From positions 1 through 64,000 of the forward strand of contig NZ_JADMKV010000004.1 of NCBI RefSeq assembly GCF_015476545.1: a stretch of 64,000 nt of DNA, in the 5' to 3' direction. Made by a program: the position numbers and the translations under genes. Under the pieces are notes generated by a model. It had not been told where the DNA came from and did not search any database. It worked only from the letters and a program-made list of their open reading frames with translations. The stretch is from Methylobacter sp. BlB1 (GTDB taxonomy: Bacteria; Pseudomonadota; Gammaproteobacteria; Methylococcales; Methylomonadaceae). Within the stretch, counting starts at the first letter, position 1; each line of letters begins with the position of its first letter. Shown one piece after another: positions 7,648-17,900 of the stretch.

Positions 7648-8206
7648 ATTGAAGATCAACTCCTTCAAGCATGAAATATCTTCTTGTACTTTGGCAATGA
7701 CGCCTGCAAATGAACTTGCTTCGAATGAGGAAATGCTTTCCCATGGGTTCCCTTCAATGTTGCGGGGATAACGACACAATTGGTCAGTCGGCGTGGCTCG
7801 CTTGTGCTTAGCAATCTGAAGCTTGAGTTCTTCGAGAATGCGTGGGTCGGGATTAACCAGAGCTACCTCTTCGTCACGGAAAGGGGTCTCGAAAGCGTAC
7901 TTTATTTCCAGGGTAGAGATTGGCATACCGCTTGTGAAGATGCTCCAAGTCATGACCGGCGTTTCCACCAAATTGTTCGGTTGGAACTTTCTCAAGGATT
8001 GCGGCCTTTAGAAATAGCTCGACGCCATGGAACGTGAGTGACAAGACGACAGCGCCCTTAGGATAGGTTAATTCGTTGGGAGATGCAGCAAGGGCGCTAC
8101 AGAGCCGCCCGGCTGACTCAAGGTATGCATCAGAGAACGCAAGAAACTGTAGCGAGGCGCTAAATGACTCGATCTCTGCGATGTGAACCATATGCCAAGT
8201 CATCAT
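7642..8206 (-). pseudogene. HEPN-like cassette gene broken by one frameshift
   Basis: Two overlapping frames form one protein. The first (ATG at 8206) runs through ELFLKAAILEKVPTEQFGG and GHDLEHLHKRYANLYPG and stops after RFRDPFP. The second frame carries on as FETPFRDEEVALVNPDP to a stop inside the attC at 7642. The change falls near 7885-7900 in a run of C and T, so a one-base indel would restore about 187 residues. The first part resembles small HEPN-domain proteins, which are often found with nucleotidyltransferases or in toxin-antitoxin pairs; no clear RxxxxH RNase motif is seen. GGAG and core GTTAGCC precede the start. It could be a true pseudogene or a sequence error. Confidence 0.65.
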
Positions 8207-8216
8207 TGCTCCAGAT

Positions 8217-8280
8217 GGCTAACGCCGCAATTAACTTGCGCGAACGAAGTGAGCGTCAATGTTAAATTGCATTGTTAGAT
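8217..8280 (-). other. attC site (64 bp)
   Basis: The minus-strand ends are ATCTAAC (8280-8274) and GTTAGCC (8223-8217). The arms GCAATTTAAC / GTTAATTGC and GACGCTCACTTCG / CGCGC fold into a short hairpin with a TTCG-type turn, typical of short attC sites. The upstream ORF runs through the R'' core and ends at 8262 inside the site. Confidence 0.92.
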
Positions 8281-8975
8281 GCATTTCTTTGCGCCTCTAG
8301 CTCATCATCATTTTCTTCTAACCAGGCTTCTAAAGCTTCAAATTCTGCTGGCCATATTTCGTTGTATTCGTACTCAAAGACATGTAAAACAAACTCTGTT
8401 GCTGGCTCTTGCTCCACACCAAAGTTACGAATCCAATTACTTTCGAACGTAGTCTCATACTCTGCGGGATTGGAATTGGAGTAGCCGTAAAGAACGCCGT
8501 CATAGTTAGGGTGAGCGCTTTCACTTAGGCGCTCGTGTAATGCCACAATCCCTTCGTGAGCACGCTCTGCTTTTTGGAGAACAGTGAGAATATTCACTGT
8601 TGTTTCCGGTGTAGATTCATTCCTTGAGCCCATTAGCAGTTTCTTAGTTACATCATCAAACTTAAAGAATGATAACTCCCCATTCACAACCGCATTCATT
8701 TTTTGATTCAGATAAATCAGTATGGCAAGTGTTTCCAAAGCGCTTCGTAACAGAACTCTAGCACCCAAATAATATTGGCGCTCGGAGAGGATCTCAATTT
8801 GCTCACCAAGGTCGTGCATTCTCCAAATCAGTGCCTCACGCACGACTAGACTGCGAAACGGCGCCTTCCATTTATGTGCAACAGCATTTCGTGAAATCAA
8901 GCCGCCAACATCCACAGATACTGGAAGGGCACCTTTCCAACGAGCCAATAGTTGTGCGTTTGTTTCCATTTTCAT
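8262..8975 (-). CDS. cassette-encoded protein of unknown function (237 aa)
   Basis: This is a soluble, mostly helical protein with no signal peptide or membrane helix. A central stretch (residues 60-100, ERQYYLGARVLLRSALETLA) and SESAHPNYDGVLYGYS near 160 resemble the AbiV/HEPN-like or DUF5677-like helical proteins common in cassettes, but I would not assign one. The C-terminus is strongly acidic. ATG at 8975 overlaps the core GTTAGAT at 8980-8974, as in many first cassettes of an array. It is the right-most, hence promoter-proximal, cassette seen. Confidence 0.7.
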   Translation of the reverse strand: MKMETNAQLLARWKGALPVSVDVGGLISRNAVAHKWKAPFRSLVVREALIWRMHDLGEQIEILSERQYYLGARVLLRSALETLAILIYLNQKMNAVVNGELSFFKFDDVTKKLLMGSRNESTPETTVNILTVLQKAERAHEGIVALHERLSESAHPNYDGVLYGYSNSNPAEYETTFESNWIRNFGVEQEPATEFVLHVFEYEYNEIWPAEFEALEAWLEENDDELEAQRNASNNAI

Positions 8976-9274
8976 CTAACGTGATATATACGACATTGAC
9001 TGTCCTATAAAAAATCTGATTTGTCGTATATTTCTCATAAATCCATTTAATTGATTGTTTTTATTACTCCAAGTGTACCTCAACAGGACACGGCGATCAA
9101 ACAAACGCGACACTTCTTCTTCCCGAACAAATTTACTAAAAATATTCCGTACCATGGCAACGGCTGATCGATCTGACCGAATATGCATTGAATTCTCAGC
9201 CTGTTTTAATTGAAAGCCATCAGCTATCTGGCGCCATCCCATGTTAGAGGGCAAAACGACATATCATTGATACA
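8974..9274. other. array boundary: orphan core site, inverted repeat, no clear gene
   Basis: The core GTTAGAT (minus strand, 8980-8974) has no partner R'' core to its right, so this is either an attI-like end or a broken attC. Beside it, ATATACGACA (8986-8995) and TGTCGTATAT (9022-9031) form a perfect 10-bp inverted repeat. A 92-codon minus frame (8976-9254, TTG start) fills the rest but shows no family likeness and no ribosome site, so I do not call it. Neither strand shows tyrosine-recombinase motifs here. Confidence 0.5.
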
Positions 9275-12200
9275 TCAAGCAGACCCATCCTGATTAACCA
9301 GACTTTCCAGTTCCCTATTCAAGGCGATATACGGCAACAAACTGGCCGGCAAGGTCATGTCAATTTCCTTGTAAATCCGCCGGTAGCGGTTGACCTTTTG
9401 CCTTTCGCGCGGCTGCTCGAAATAAGCGGCGCAGGTTTCGGCATTTTTGAGCGCCATCGTCTTGACCAGCTTGCCAACCGTACGCTGCATGCCTTCCTCC
9501 AGGTCATTGGCGACTCTTCTTTCCCAATGATCATGGCGCGGCATGGCTGCCAGGCGGTCATAGATAGTGTAAAGCCCCAGATAAGCGGTAGTGTCGTTGA
9601 ACAGTTTCAGGATTGCGATGAAATCCTTCTCGGTTTCGGCAGACAGCGCCACGATCATCGGGAAATTTTCAAGGCTGTTGATAAATACGATCCTGCGAGC
9701 CAGCACCTCAGGAATGCCCTGCTGCCGGTAGGCATCAAAACGCGCCTGAAACAGCTCAGTTTCGATGAGGCCGGCTTGGTCAAAGTACATTTCGTAAGCC
9801 GTCAGATAGAGGCGGTAGCGGCGGATGGTCTGTTCGTCCGGATGGATTTTCCGGCCATGAATCAAAGCCCAGCGGCAGAAACCGGCCAGGATGCTTTCCA
9901 GTTCAAGCAACAGCGAATATTGCCTGTCGGCGGCCAGCTGATTGTCCAGCGCATGAATAGCCTGCCTGAAGGCATCGCCGTCCAGCACCTGGTCGAAGGT
10001 CAGGTAGCAGGTGACATTATCCATGGTGTTGACGTTTTGCCTGTCGATGTCGAGGCTCAGAAAGCTGCAGCCGGCCTGATTGATGATCTTGTTGCTGACG
10101 AAGGTGGCCCTGATTTCGCTGGCCAACGCATGGCTGGACAGATAATCACTGTAGCGCTCATTGACCTGTTCGGGAAAATAGGCCTGCAGATAACATTCAC
10201 TGCAGGCCTCTTCGAGCAAAGAGACCTGCTCTTGTATCTGTTGCGTCAGCTGCATCTTGGCGGCAGCCATCAATACGGCCAGCTCCGGCCGGGTCAAGGT
10301 TTGCCCCGGCCGGGCCAGCACCTGCTTGGTCAGCGGAAAAGATTCGACCACCCGATCGAAAATGCCGGCGGCTTCCAGGCGCTCGGCCAGCAGCAGAAAA
10401 ACCTCCGGGTTGTCGGCGCAACGCCGGACATCGAGCGACAGGCAAAGGCTTTGGGCGTAGTTATCGGCCAGCACCAATTGGCAGACTTCATCGGTCATGC
10501 TGACGAACAACTGTTGATAGTCGCTGATGACATTTTTCTTTTGCAGGCCGGTCAGCAGGATCTTCAGATTGACTTCATGGTCGGAGGTGTCGACGCCGGC
10601 CGAATTGTCGACCGCATCGGTATTGATGCGGCCGCCTTTCAGGCTGTATTCGATGCGCGCCTTCTGCGTGAAGCCCAGGTTGGCGCCCTCGCCCACCACG
10701 CGCGCGCCGAGCTCGGCCGCATTCGCGCGCACGTTGTCATTGCTGCGGTCGCCGACCTCTTCGTGTTTTTCTACAGCCGCTTTCACGTAGGTGCCGATGC
10801 CGCCCAGCCACAGCAGTTCGACCGGCGCGGTCAGCAGATAGCGGATCAGCGATTCGCCGTCCAGGATTTGGTAGCGCACGCCCAGCCATTTCCTGAGTTC
10901 GGCCGAAATCGGGATGTCCTTGGCCGATCGAAGATAAACGCCGCCGCCTTCGGAAATGAGGCTGCGGTCGTAATCGTCCCAGCTCGATCCCGGCAGTTCA
11001 AACAGGCGTTTGCGCTCGTTGAACGGCGCATCGCCCGGCATCGGATCGGGATCGATAAAGATATGCTGGCCGCTGAAGGCCGCCAGCAGGCGAATGCACG
11101 GCGACAGCAGCATGCCGTTGCCGAACACGTCGCCATCCATGCTGCCGATGCCGACCACCGTAAACGGTTCTTTTTGGATATCCTTGCCCAGCTCGCGGAA
11201 GTGTCGTTTTACGCATTCCCAGGCGCCGCGGGCGGTAATGCCCAGCGCCTTGTGATTGTAGCCCCTGGAGCCGCCGCTCGCGAACGCATCGCCGAGCCAG
11301 AACCGGTAGTCTTCCGAAATCCCGTTGGCGATATCGGAAAACCCGGCCGTGCCCTTGTCTGCGGCCACGACCAGATACGGGTCGACATCATCGTAAGTCA
11401 CCAGGCCTTCGGGCTTGACGACCTGATCGCCGTCATAGTTATCGGTCAAGTCGAGCAACCCCTTTATCAAGGTAACATAGGCTTTTTTGCCGGCCGCTCT
11501 CAGATCAAGAGGCGCACCGTTTTTCTTGAGGACGAAACCGCCTTTCGCACCGGTCGGAATGATCAGCGCGTTTTTGCTGATCTGGGTTTGCATGAGCCCG
11601 AGAATCTCGGTCCTGAAATCGTCAGGGCGGTCGGACCAGCGTATGCCGCCGCGCGAAATCCGGCCGGCGCGCAGATGGATGCCTTCCATATCGAACGCAT
11701 GCACGTATATCTCATGCTGCGGCCTGGGAGGCTGCATATCGATGACACCGAGGCTGTTGATCTTGAAGGCGACAAAATACTCGGACTGGCTGCGGCGCCG
11801 ATGGAAATTGCAGCGCATGGTGGCGTCGATCAGATTGAACAGCGTGCGCAAAATCCGGTCGTCGTTGATGTCGGACACCGAGGCAAAGCTTTCGAGCAGT
11901 TGCAGGCGCAGCGGGAATAATATCTGGTCTTCCCTGACCATGAGATCCTGCCAGGCAGGGTCCGGCCTGAAGCGGGCTTCAAAATATTTGAACAGAAAAT
12001 GCGCGACAGCCGGATTGTTCAACAAAGCGCGATGCAGACTGGCCAGTGTGGTGTTATGGCCCAGTTGCAAGTAATAATTGCGGTAAGCCCTGAGCACGTC
12101 GATGTCCTGCCAGTTCATGCCGGTCATGACCAGCAGGCTGTTGAGCGCGTCATTTTCGGCCTTGCCGTCCAGCATGGACTGGATCATTTCCAGCATGCGG

Positions 12201-14023
12201 CATTTCAGGCTGTTGAAACTGGCGCACTGGCTTTTGGCCGCCTTGACAGTGAAGCTTTTGATAAACAGCGCAGTGCCGTCGAGCGTGAGGCAAAACTGCA
12301 TCTGGTCGATGACTCTCAGTCCCATGTTTTCCAGCATCGGAATGTATTCATCGAGGAAACGCTCCTGCCGGCTGAAAAAATGCAGCCGGTAATGCTCGAT
12401 GTCCCGATAAGGGCTCAGCAGGTTGACGCGCTGGGCGCCTGATGCCAGCACCTGCTTCAAGTGCACGATATCCTTGATCGCGTAACGCGGCGACACCCGG
12501 GTTTTATATTCCACCGAGAACAATGACGGGTATTTCTGCCACAACCGGACGTTAATGTCCCGGCCGAAAGCCCTCTCCGCCAGTTGCATGAACGATACGG
12601 ACCAGGGCCGGGCCAGCCGGTTCAGCTGGCTGTCCAGCCTGTCGACATTGATCGTGGTCAGTTCCCGTTCAGGGATCAGCGCCAGTTGCAGGCCGATGTA
12701 ACTGCCGCCCGGGATAACTTTGCGGCTGTTTTCCACGCGACAGGCCAGCTCCCGGCACAGCAAATCGAACAGAACCGCCTCTATGCCGTCCCTGTAAAGC
12801 GCGATCGGCACGATGATCAGGGCTGATAGCCTGTTCGGGCTGGCGCTGGCCAGTATCAGCAACTTGATGACTTCGGGCCGGTAAAGATAGCGTTTCAGCG
12901 ACTGCGCGATCAGGTGCAGCTGAATGTCATCGGACAGAAACACTTCGACTTTTGGAAACAGATTGAAGATTTCCTTGAGCTGAAAATATTCATGGCTGTT
13001 GCAGTAGACTTTGATGGCATGCAGCGTACGGTCTATTTTTTCACTCAGCGCCGGAATCGTATTGAGGGTTTCGTTCATCTCCACTTCATCGAACAGACCG
13101 AAGAACGCGTGCTCTATCCACGCGCCATCCGCCCCGGTCTGCCTGAAGCCCAGATAGACCAACGGACGCGCCTGGGCAATCGGGCTGATGACCGGAATGG
13201 CTTCAACGATGACTTCGGTTTGCCGGGCCAGTATGTTTTTCAGGCTGCATGGGAAATCCGCATCATAACAGGTATAAGGCGCAATATCGGTTAACGCGTC
13301 CTCTGCCAGACTGATCATTTGCTGCACCGGCAAATCGGAGGAAAACCGCTGCCAGGCGACAAAAACGAATGCGTCATCCTTAAGCCAGTCGATAAAGGCG
13401 GCGTATTTTTCCAGCGCGGCGATTTGCTTCAGCCCGTTCAGTTTGCCGTGCATCTCGGCGCGGCTGCGGTCGACCTTTAATGCGGCGGCAATGACCCGGG
13501 CAATGCCTTGCAGCAGCAACGCATCATATGTTTCGTCGACGAACCCCAGACGGATCACAATCAGCAGTTCGGTACCGCCCGATAGCGCGTCGTTTTCCAG
13601 ATAAACCACATGCCCGTCGCGGCGCCTGACGCTTAGAACCGGGTGCGCCAGCAATTCGATAGCGATGTCCAGCTTGGTCTGCAAAGCCATGATCGAATCC
13701 ACGATATGCGGGACATTCTGGCAATTGACCAGCAATAACCGGTTGTCGCCTTCGTCCAGCGGGACAATTTTCATCGCGGCGGCTTCGGGCTTTGTTTCGA
13801 TAAAGTCCAGTATGTGATCGATCAGCCCGGCCAGCAGCGGAGCCGGAAAAGCAATCAAATAACTGTCGGGGAACAGCAGATAATCGGCCAGTTTTCTTAA
13901 AAACCGGCGCCTTTGGTGGTCTTGGTGGGAGTCAAGAAGACACTGGACGGCCACCAATTGCTGGCGTTGCCGCGTCCCTTTGACGGCATGTTCATCACTG
14001 ATCAGCAAGATATCCAACGGCAC
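9275..14023 (-). CDS. gdhB: NAD-specific glutamate dehydrogenase, large (about 180-kDa) type
   Basis: This 1582-residue cytoplasmic enzyme oxidatively deaminates glutamate to 2-oxoglutarate and ammonium with NAD+. The length matches the large bacterial class. The N-terminal third holds the ACT-like regulatory region. The catalytic part begins near residue 730, with GGIRWSDRPDDFRTE and IPTGAKGGFVLKK, then VVGIGSMDGDVFGNGML and the nucleotide-binding LWLGGIGTYVKA, and VVGEGANLGFTQKAR near 1110. The start is GTG at 14023 or TTG at 14017; GAGGG is too close to the GTG and better spaced for the TTG. Five bases separate it from the anti-sigma gene, and the stretch of antisense open frames inside it is a codon-bias shadow. 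Divergent putA produces glutamate, so the two genes form a proline/glutamate catabolic neighbourhood. Confidence 0.93.
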   Translation of the reverse strand: MPLDILLISDEHAVKGTRQRQQLVAVQCLLDSHQDHQRRRFLRKLADYLLFPDSYLIAFPAPLLAGLIDHILDFIETKPEAAAMKIVPLDEGDNRLLLVNCQNVPHIVDSIMALQTKLDIAIELLAHPVLSVRRRDGHVVYLENDALSGGTELLIVIRLGFVDETYDALLLQGIARVIAAALKVDRSRAEMHGKLNGLKQIAALEKYAAFIDWLKDDAFVFVAWQRFSSDLPVQQMISLAEDALTDIAPYTCYDADFPCSLKNILARQTEVIVEAIPVISPIAQARPLVYLGFRQTGADGAWIEHAFFGLFDEVEMNETLNTIPALSEKIDRTLHAIKVYCNSHEYFQLKEIFNLFPKVEVFLSDDIQLHLIAQSLKRYLYRPEVIKLLILASASPNRLSALIIVPIALYRDGIEAVLFDLLCRELACRVENSRKVIPGGSYIGLQLALIPERELTTINVDRLDSQLNRLARPWSVSFMQLAERAFGRDINVRLWQKYPSLFSVEYKTRVSPRYAIKDIVHLKQVLASGAQRVNLLSPYRDIEHYRLHFFSRQERFLDEYIPMLENMGLRVIDQMQFCLTLDGTALFIKSFTVKAAKSQCASFNSLKCRMLEMIQSMLDGKAENDALNSLLVMTGMNWQDIDVLRAYRNYYLQLGHNTTLASLHRALLNNPAVAHFLFKYFEARFRPDPAWQDLMVREDQILFPLRLQLLESFASVSDINDDRILRTLFNLIDATMRCNFHRRRSQSEYFVAFKINSLGVIDMQPPRPQHEIYVHAFDMEGIHLRAGRISRGGIRWSDRPDDFRTEILGLMQTQISKNALIIPTGAKGGFVLKKNGAPLDLRAAGKKAYVTLIKGLLDLTDNYDGDQVVKPEGLVTYDDVDPYLVVAADKGTAGFSDIANGISEDYRFWLGDAFASGGSRGYNHKALGITARGAWECVKRHFRELGKDIQKEPFTVVGIGSMDGDVFGNGMLLSPCIRLLAAFSGQHIFIDPDPMPGDAPFNERKRLFELPGSSWDDYDRSLISEGGGVYLRSAKDIPISAELRKWLGVRYQILDGESLIRYLLTAPVELLWLGGIGTYVKAAVEKHEEVGDRSNDNVRANAAELGARVVGEGANLGFTQKARIEYSLKGGRINTDAVDNSAGVDTSDHEVNLKILLTGLQKKNVISDYQQLFVSMTDEVCQLVLADNYAQSLCLSLDVRRCADNPEVFLLLAERLEAAGIFDRVVESFPLTKQVLARPGQTLTRPELAVLMAAAKMQLTQQIQEQVSLLEEACSECYLQAYFPEQVNERYSDYLSSHALASEIRATFVSNKIINQAGCSFLSLDIDRQNVNTMDNVTCYLTFDQVLDGDAFRQAIHALDNQLAADRQYSLLLELESILAGFCRWALIHGRKIHPDEQTIRRYRLYLTAYEMYFDQAGLIETELFQARFDAYRQQGIPEVLARRIVFINSLENFPMIVALSAETEKDFIAILKLFNDTTAYLGLYTIYDRLAAMPRHDHWERRVANDLEEGMQRTVGKLVKTMALKNAETCAAYFEQPRERQKVNRYRRIYKEIDMTLPASLLPYIALNRELESLVNQDGSA

Positions 14024-14027
14024 TCCC

Positions 14028-14453
14028 TCATTTCAGGTATTTGACAATCTCCAGCACATTGTAGTCTTCTTGCCGCGTATACGTCACCGAATCCATCAGG
14101 GTCTTGATAAAAAAAAGGCCCATGCCGCTTTCCTTGGGATTTTCAAAGTCCGGTACCGGCACGGCTTCGAGATCGAATCCCTGGCCGTGATCGTAAACCT
14201 TGATTTTGACGGCATCTTCCTGAATTTGAATCGTTATTCTGACCGTCTCTTCGGGGTTGTTGTAATTGGCGTGCTTGATGGCGTTGATGGTCGCCTCGGT
14301 CAGCACCAGGTTTAAATGATAGGCCAATGCCTCGCGATCGCCGGCAAAATTTTCCAGGTATTTGCCCAAGCCTTCTCCGACACTGCCAATCAAATCCAGA
14401 TATTTCGTCTGTGTCGGAATGACGACATCAACCTGGATGTCCGAACTGTACAT
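14028..14453 (-). CDS. RsbW-like anti-sigma factor / serine-protein kinase (GHKL ATPase fold)
   Basis: The 141-residue protein has the single GHKL ATP-binding domain of RsbW/SpoIIAB proteins: the N box LVLTEATINAIKHA near residues 49-62, the G1 box YDHGQGFDLEAV near 92-103, and the G2 box ESGMGLFFIKTLMDSV near 113-128. Such proteins bind or phosphorylate STAS-domain partners in partner-switching regulation. It follows a STAS gene by eight bases, as expected for a kinase-antagonist pair. AGAGGGG lies just upstream of ATG at 14453. The controlled sigma factor or other target is not in the window. Confidence 0.88.
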   Translation of the reverse strand: MYSSDIQVDVVIPTQTKYLDLIGSVGEGLGKYLENFAGDREALAYHLNLVLTEATINAIKHANYNNPEETVRITIQIQEDAVKIKVYDHGQGFDLEAVPVPDFENPKESGMGLFFIKTLMDSVTYTRQEDYNVLEIVKYLK

Positions 14454-14461
14454 ACACCCCT

Positions 14462-14800
14462 CTAAGATTCACTTTCAAATGCCTCATCCAAATCAGCATA
14501 AATTTCAAAAACCCGGTTCAAGCGGGTCAGTTCAAACATCGACAGCACCTGCGGCTGCAAGTTGGACAAAGCCAGCTTGCCGGATCTGGCCGCCGTATTT
14601 TTATAGCCGGACAGCAAGGCGCCTAAACCTGAGCTGTCGATAAAGCGCACGCGCTCCAGCTGCACGATGATATTCGTCTCGCCCTGCTCGATCATACCCA
14701 GAATATATTCCTTCAATTCCCCGGAGTTGTGGGCGTCTATCCTTTCAACTTGAATGAACAGCACGTTATAGCCGTCTATTTTTTCCTGATTCAATTTCAT
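14462..14800 (-). CDS. STAS-domain anti-anti-sigma factor antagonist
   Basis: The 112-residue product is a lone STAS domain of SpoIIAA/RsbV type. The phosphorylatable serine lies in RFIDSSGLGALLSGY (about residues 51-65). When unphosphorylated, such proteins bind the RsbW-like partner encoded directly downstream and free the target. It is the first gene of a likely three-gene unit with the anti-sigma factor and glutamate dehydrogenase, and its start faces putA across 196 bp. No PP2C-type phosphatase is nearby to complete the switch. Confidence 0.9.
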   Translation of the reverse strand: MKLNQEKIDGYNVLFIQVERIDAHNSGELKEYILGMIEQGETNIIVQLERVRFIDSSGLGALLSGYKNTAARSGKLALSNLQPQVLSMFELTRLNRVFEIYADLDEAFESES

Positions 14801-14996
14801 CTTGTTTTTCTTCTGTTCCGGTTCAATCGGCAGGTCTGCCGGCTCGCAAGCCCGGCACCCTATAAAAATGTCATCTCTTTTTGCATGTTATCAGGATAAT
14901 TAATTCATGTCGTCATCCAACAAATTTTTGAGATATCCCTTGTTTCATTAGTCTAAAATTCAGCAAAAAGTTCACGATTTTATGGGCGGAACCCGT

Positions 14997-17900
14997 ATGG
15001 CAGACACATCGACAACAACCTTGCGCACGGCGATCAGCCAGGCTTATCTGGCCGATGAGAAGGATATCATCGCGGCGCTGAGGGCAAGCCTGAATACGTA
15101 CGATGCGGCTGCCGTCGGCGCATCTGCCGAAGCGCTGGTGAACGCGGTCAGAGCCCGAAAGCGGCACACCGCAATTGAAGCGTTCCTGCACGAATACCAG
15201 CTCAACTCCCAGGAAGGCATTGTCTTGATGAGCATTGCCGAAGCCCTGCTCCGCATTCCCGACCGCCGGACGCAGGACCAGTTTTTGCAGGAAAAGCTGA
15301 CTGTCGCCGACTGGCAGCGCCACGTCCAGCAAAGCGATTCCTTCTGGGTCAATCTGTCGACGCGCGCCTTGGTGTTTACGCGGCAATTCGAAGAACTGAC
15401 GGCGCCATCGGAACAGCACTGGTTTCCGGTCTTCGAGCAACTGCTGTCCCGAATGGGCGCGCCGCTCATCCGCAACGCCCTGAATCAGGCCATGCAGCAT
15501 ATGGCCCTGCAATTTGTCATCGCCGAAACGATCGAGCAGGCCATCGCCCATAGCGAACAGCAGCCAACCTACCGTTATTCATTCGATATGCTGGGCGAGG
15601 CCGCGTTGACGGCGTCCGATGCCGAGCGTTATTTCCAGTCCTACGCCAGGGCCATCACTGCACTGGCCGGGCATGCTGGCAACAACGACATTTATGCCAA
15701 TCCGGGCATTTCGGTCAAATTATCGGCGCTGTGCCCGCGCTATGAGCCGCTGCAACGGGCGCGTGCCGTTAGCGAACTGACGGACAGGCTGCTGCATCTG
15801 GCCAATCATGCGCGCGCGGCCAACATTTCCCTGACTGTTGATGCCGAGGAATCCGAGCGCCTGGACATGTCCCTGACGATCTTTGCCGCCGTGCTGGCGC
15901 AACTGGACGGCTGGCCGGGCCTCGGGCTGGCCGTGCAGGCCTACCAGAAACGCGCCCTGCCGGTCATCCGCTGGCTGGCTGCGCTGGCCGAATCGCGGCA
16001 TTGCAGGATTCCGTTGCGGCTGGTGAAAGGCGCCTATTGGGACAGCGAGATCAAGCGGGCCCAGGAAAACGGCCTCAGCGATTATCCGGTGTTCACGCAC
16101 AAATCGGCGACCGACGTCTCTTATCTGGCCTGCGCGCAGTTCATCCTATCGCGGCCCGATGCGTTTTATCCGCAATTTGCCAGCCATAATGCGCACACGC
16201 TCGCGGCCGTCCATCAAATGGGCAAGCAGCATCCGGGCTATGAATTCCAGCGCCTGCACGGCATGGGCGAAGCGCTTTATGACGAAATCATCGAACATCA
16301 GGGCTGGCAGGTTCCCTGCCGCGTCTACGCGCCGGTCGGGCATTATCACGAACTGCTGCCTTATCTGGTCCGGCGCCTGCTGGAGAACGGCGCCAACACG
16401 TCCTTCGTCAATCAGATCGACCATCCCGACATCAGCGTGGCGGATCTGACCGGCGATCCGGTGGCAACGGCAGAGGCGACAGGATTGAAATCGCCGATAG
16501 TCCTGCCGCGCGATATTTATGGTGAAAAGCGGCTTAATTCGAGCGGCGTCAATCTGGCCGATCCCGAGGTGTTGAAGCAATTGCAGCAGGACCTGAACGC
16601 CCTGGCCGACCAACACTGGACGGCCGCGCCGCTGATCGACGGCCAGCTCTGTTCGGGCGAGGAACAGGTTGTCGCCAATCCCTGGGACAACCGGCTGACG
16701 GTCGGCACGGTCAGTCATGCCGGACAGGACTCTATCGAGCGCGCCTTGGCAAGCGCCGCCAGCGCTTTTGAGGACTGGAGGCATTGCCCTGTCGAGACGC
16801 GTGCGGCCTGCCTGAAGCGGGCCGCCGACCTGTTCGAACAGCATCGTCTGGAACTGGTTTCGCTATGCGTGCGCGAAGGCGGCCGCACGATCAGGGACGC
16901 CCTGTCCGAAGTCAGGGAAGCGGTCGATTTCTGCCGTTATTATGCGCAATCCGCGCTTGAATTATTCAGCGAGCCCATCCGGTTGCCCGGCCCGGTCGGC
17001 GAAGACAACCGGCTGTATCACTATGGCCGCGGCGTCTATGTCTGCATCAGCCCGTGGAATTTCCCGATCGCGATTTTTACCGGCCAGGTCGCCGCCGCGC
17101 TCGCGGCCGGCAATGCCGTCATCGCCAAACCGGCCAGCCAGACTGCGCTGACGGCCATGCACTGCGTGCGCCTGCTGCACCAGGCCGGCATACCCGAATC
17201 CGTGCTGCAATTCGTGCCGACAGACGGCCGTACGACCGGCCAATATGTCCTGCCCCATCCGCAGGTGGCCGGCATCGCCTTCACGGGGTCGACAGCCACG
17301 GCTAAGTTTATCAACAGGCAATTGGCCGAGCATCATCAGGCCATCGTGCCGATCATCGCCGAAACCGGCGGCCAGAATGCCCTGATCGCCGACAGTTCGG
17401 CCCTGCCGGAGCAACTGGTGCAGGATGCCCTGCTGTCTGCATTCAATAGCGCCGGCCAGCGCTGTTCGGCCTTGCGCGTGCTGTTTGTGCAGGAGGAAAT
17501 CGCCGATAAAACCATCGCCATGCTGACCGGCGCCATGCAGGAGTTATCAATCGGCAATCCCGGCCTGACCTCGACCGACATCGGCCCCGTGATCGATCAT
17601 GCCGCGCTGGGGCCGCTGACGGCGCATCTTGAAATAATGAAGCAGCAGGCCAGGCTGTTCTATCAACTGCCGCTGGATGATGCCTTGCAGCATGGCAGCT
17701 TTATCGCGCCGACCCTGATCGAGATCGACTCGCTGTCGCAACTGACCCAGGAAGTCTTCGGGCCGATCCTGCACCTGATCCGTTACCGCGCAGCCGATCT
17801 CGACCAGGTCATTGCCGCCGTCAACGCCACCGGCTACGGCCTGACGCTGGGCATACACAGCCGTATTGCAGTGACGGCCGAAAAAATCCGGCAAGGCGCC

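Noticed and set aside
8976-9254. A 92-codon minus-strand frame next to the cassette array
   Set aside because: TTG start, no ribosome site, no family likeness, and no tyrosine-recombinase residues, so it is not an integrase remnant that can be supported.
9398-11920. An 840-codon plus-strand open frame
   Set aside because: It is antisense to the glutamate dehydrogenase, has no motif or ribosome site, and arises from third-position bias of the real gene.
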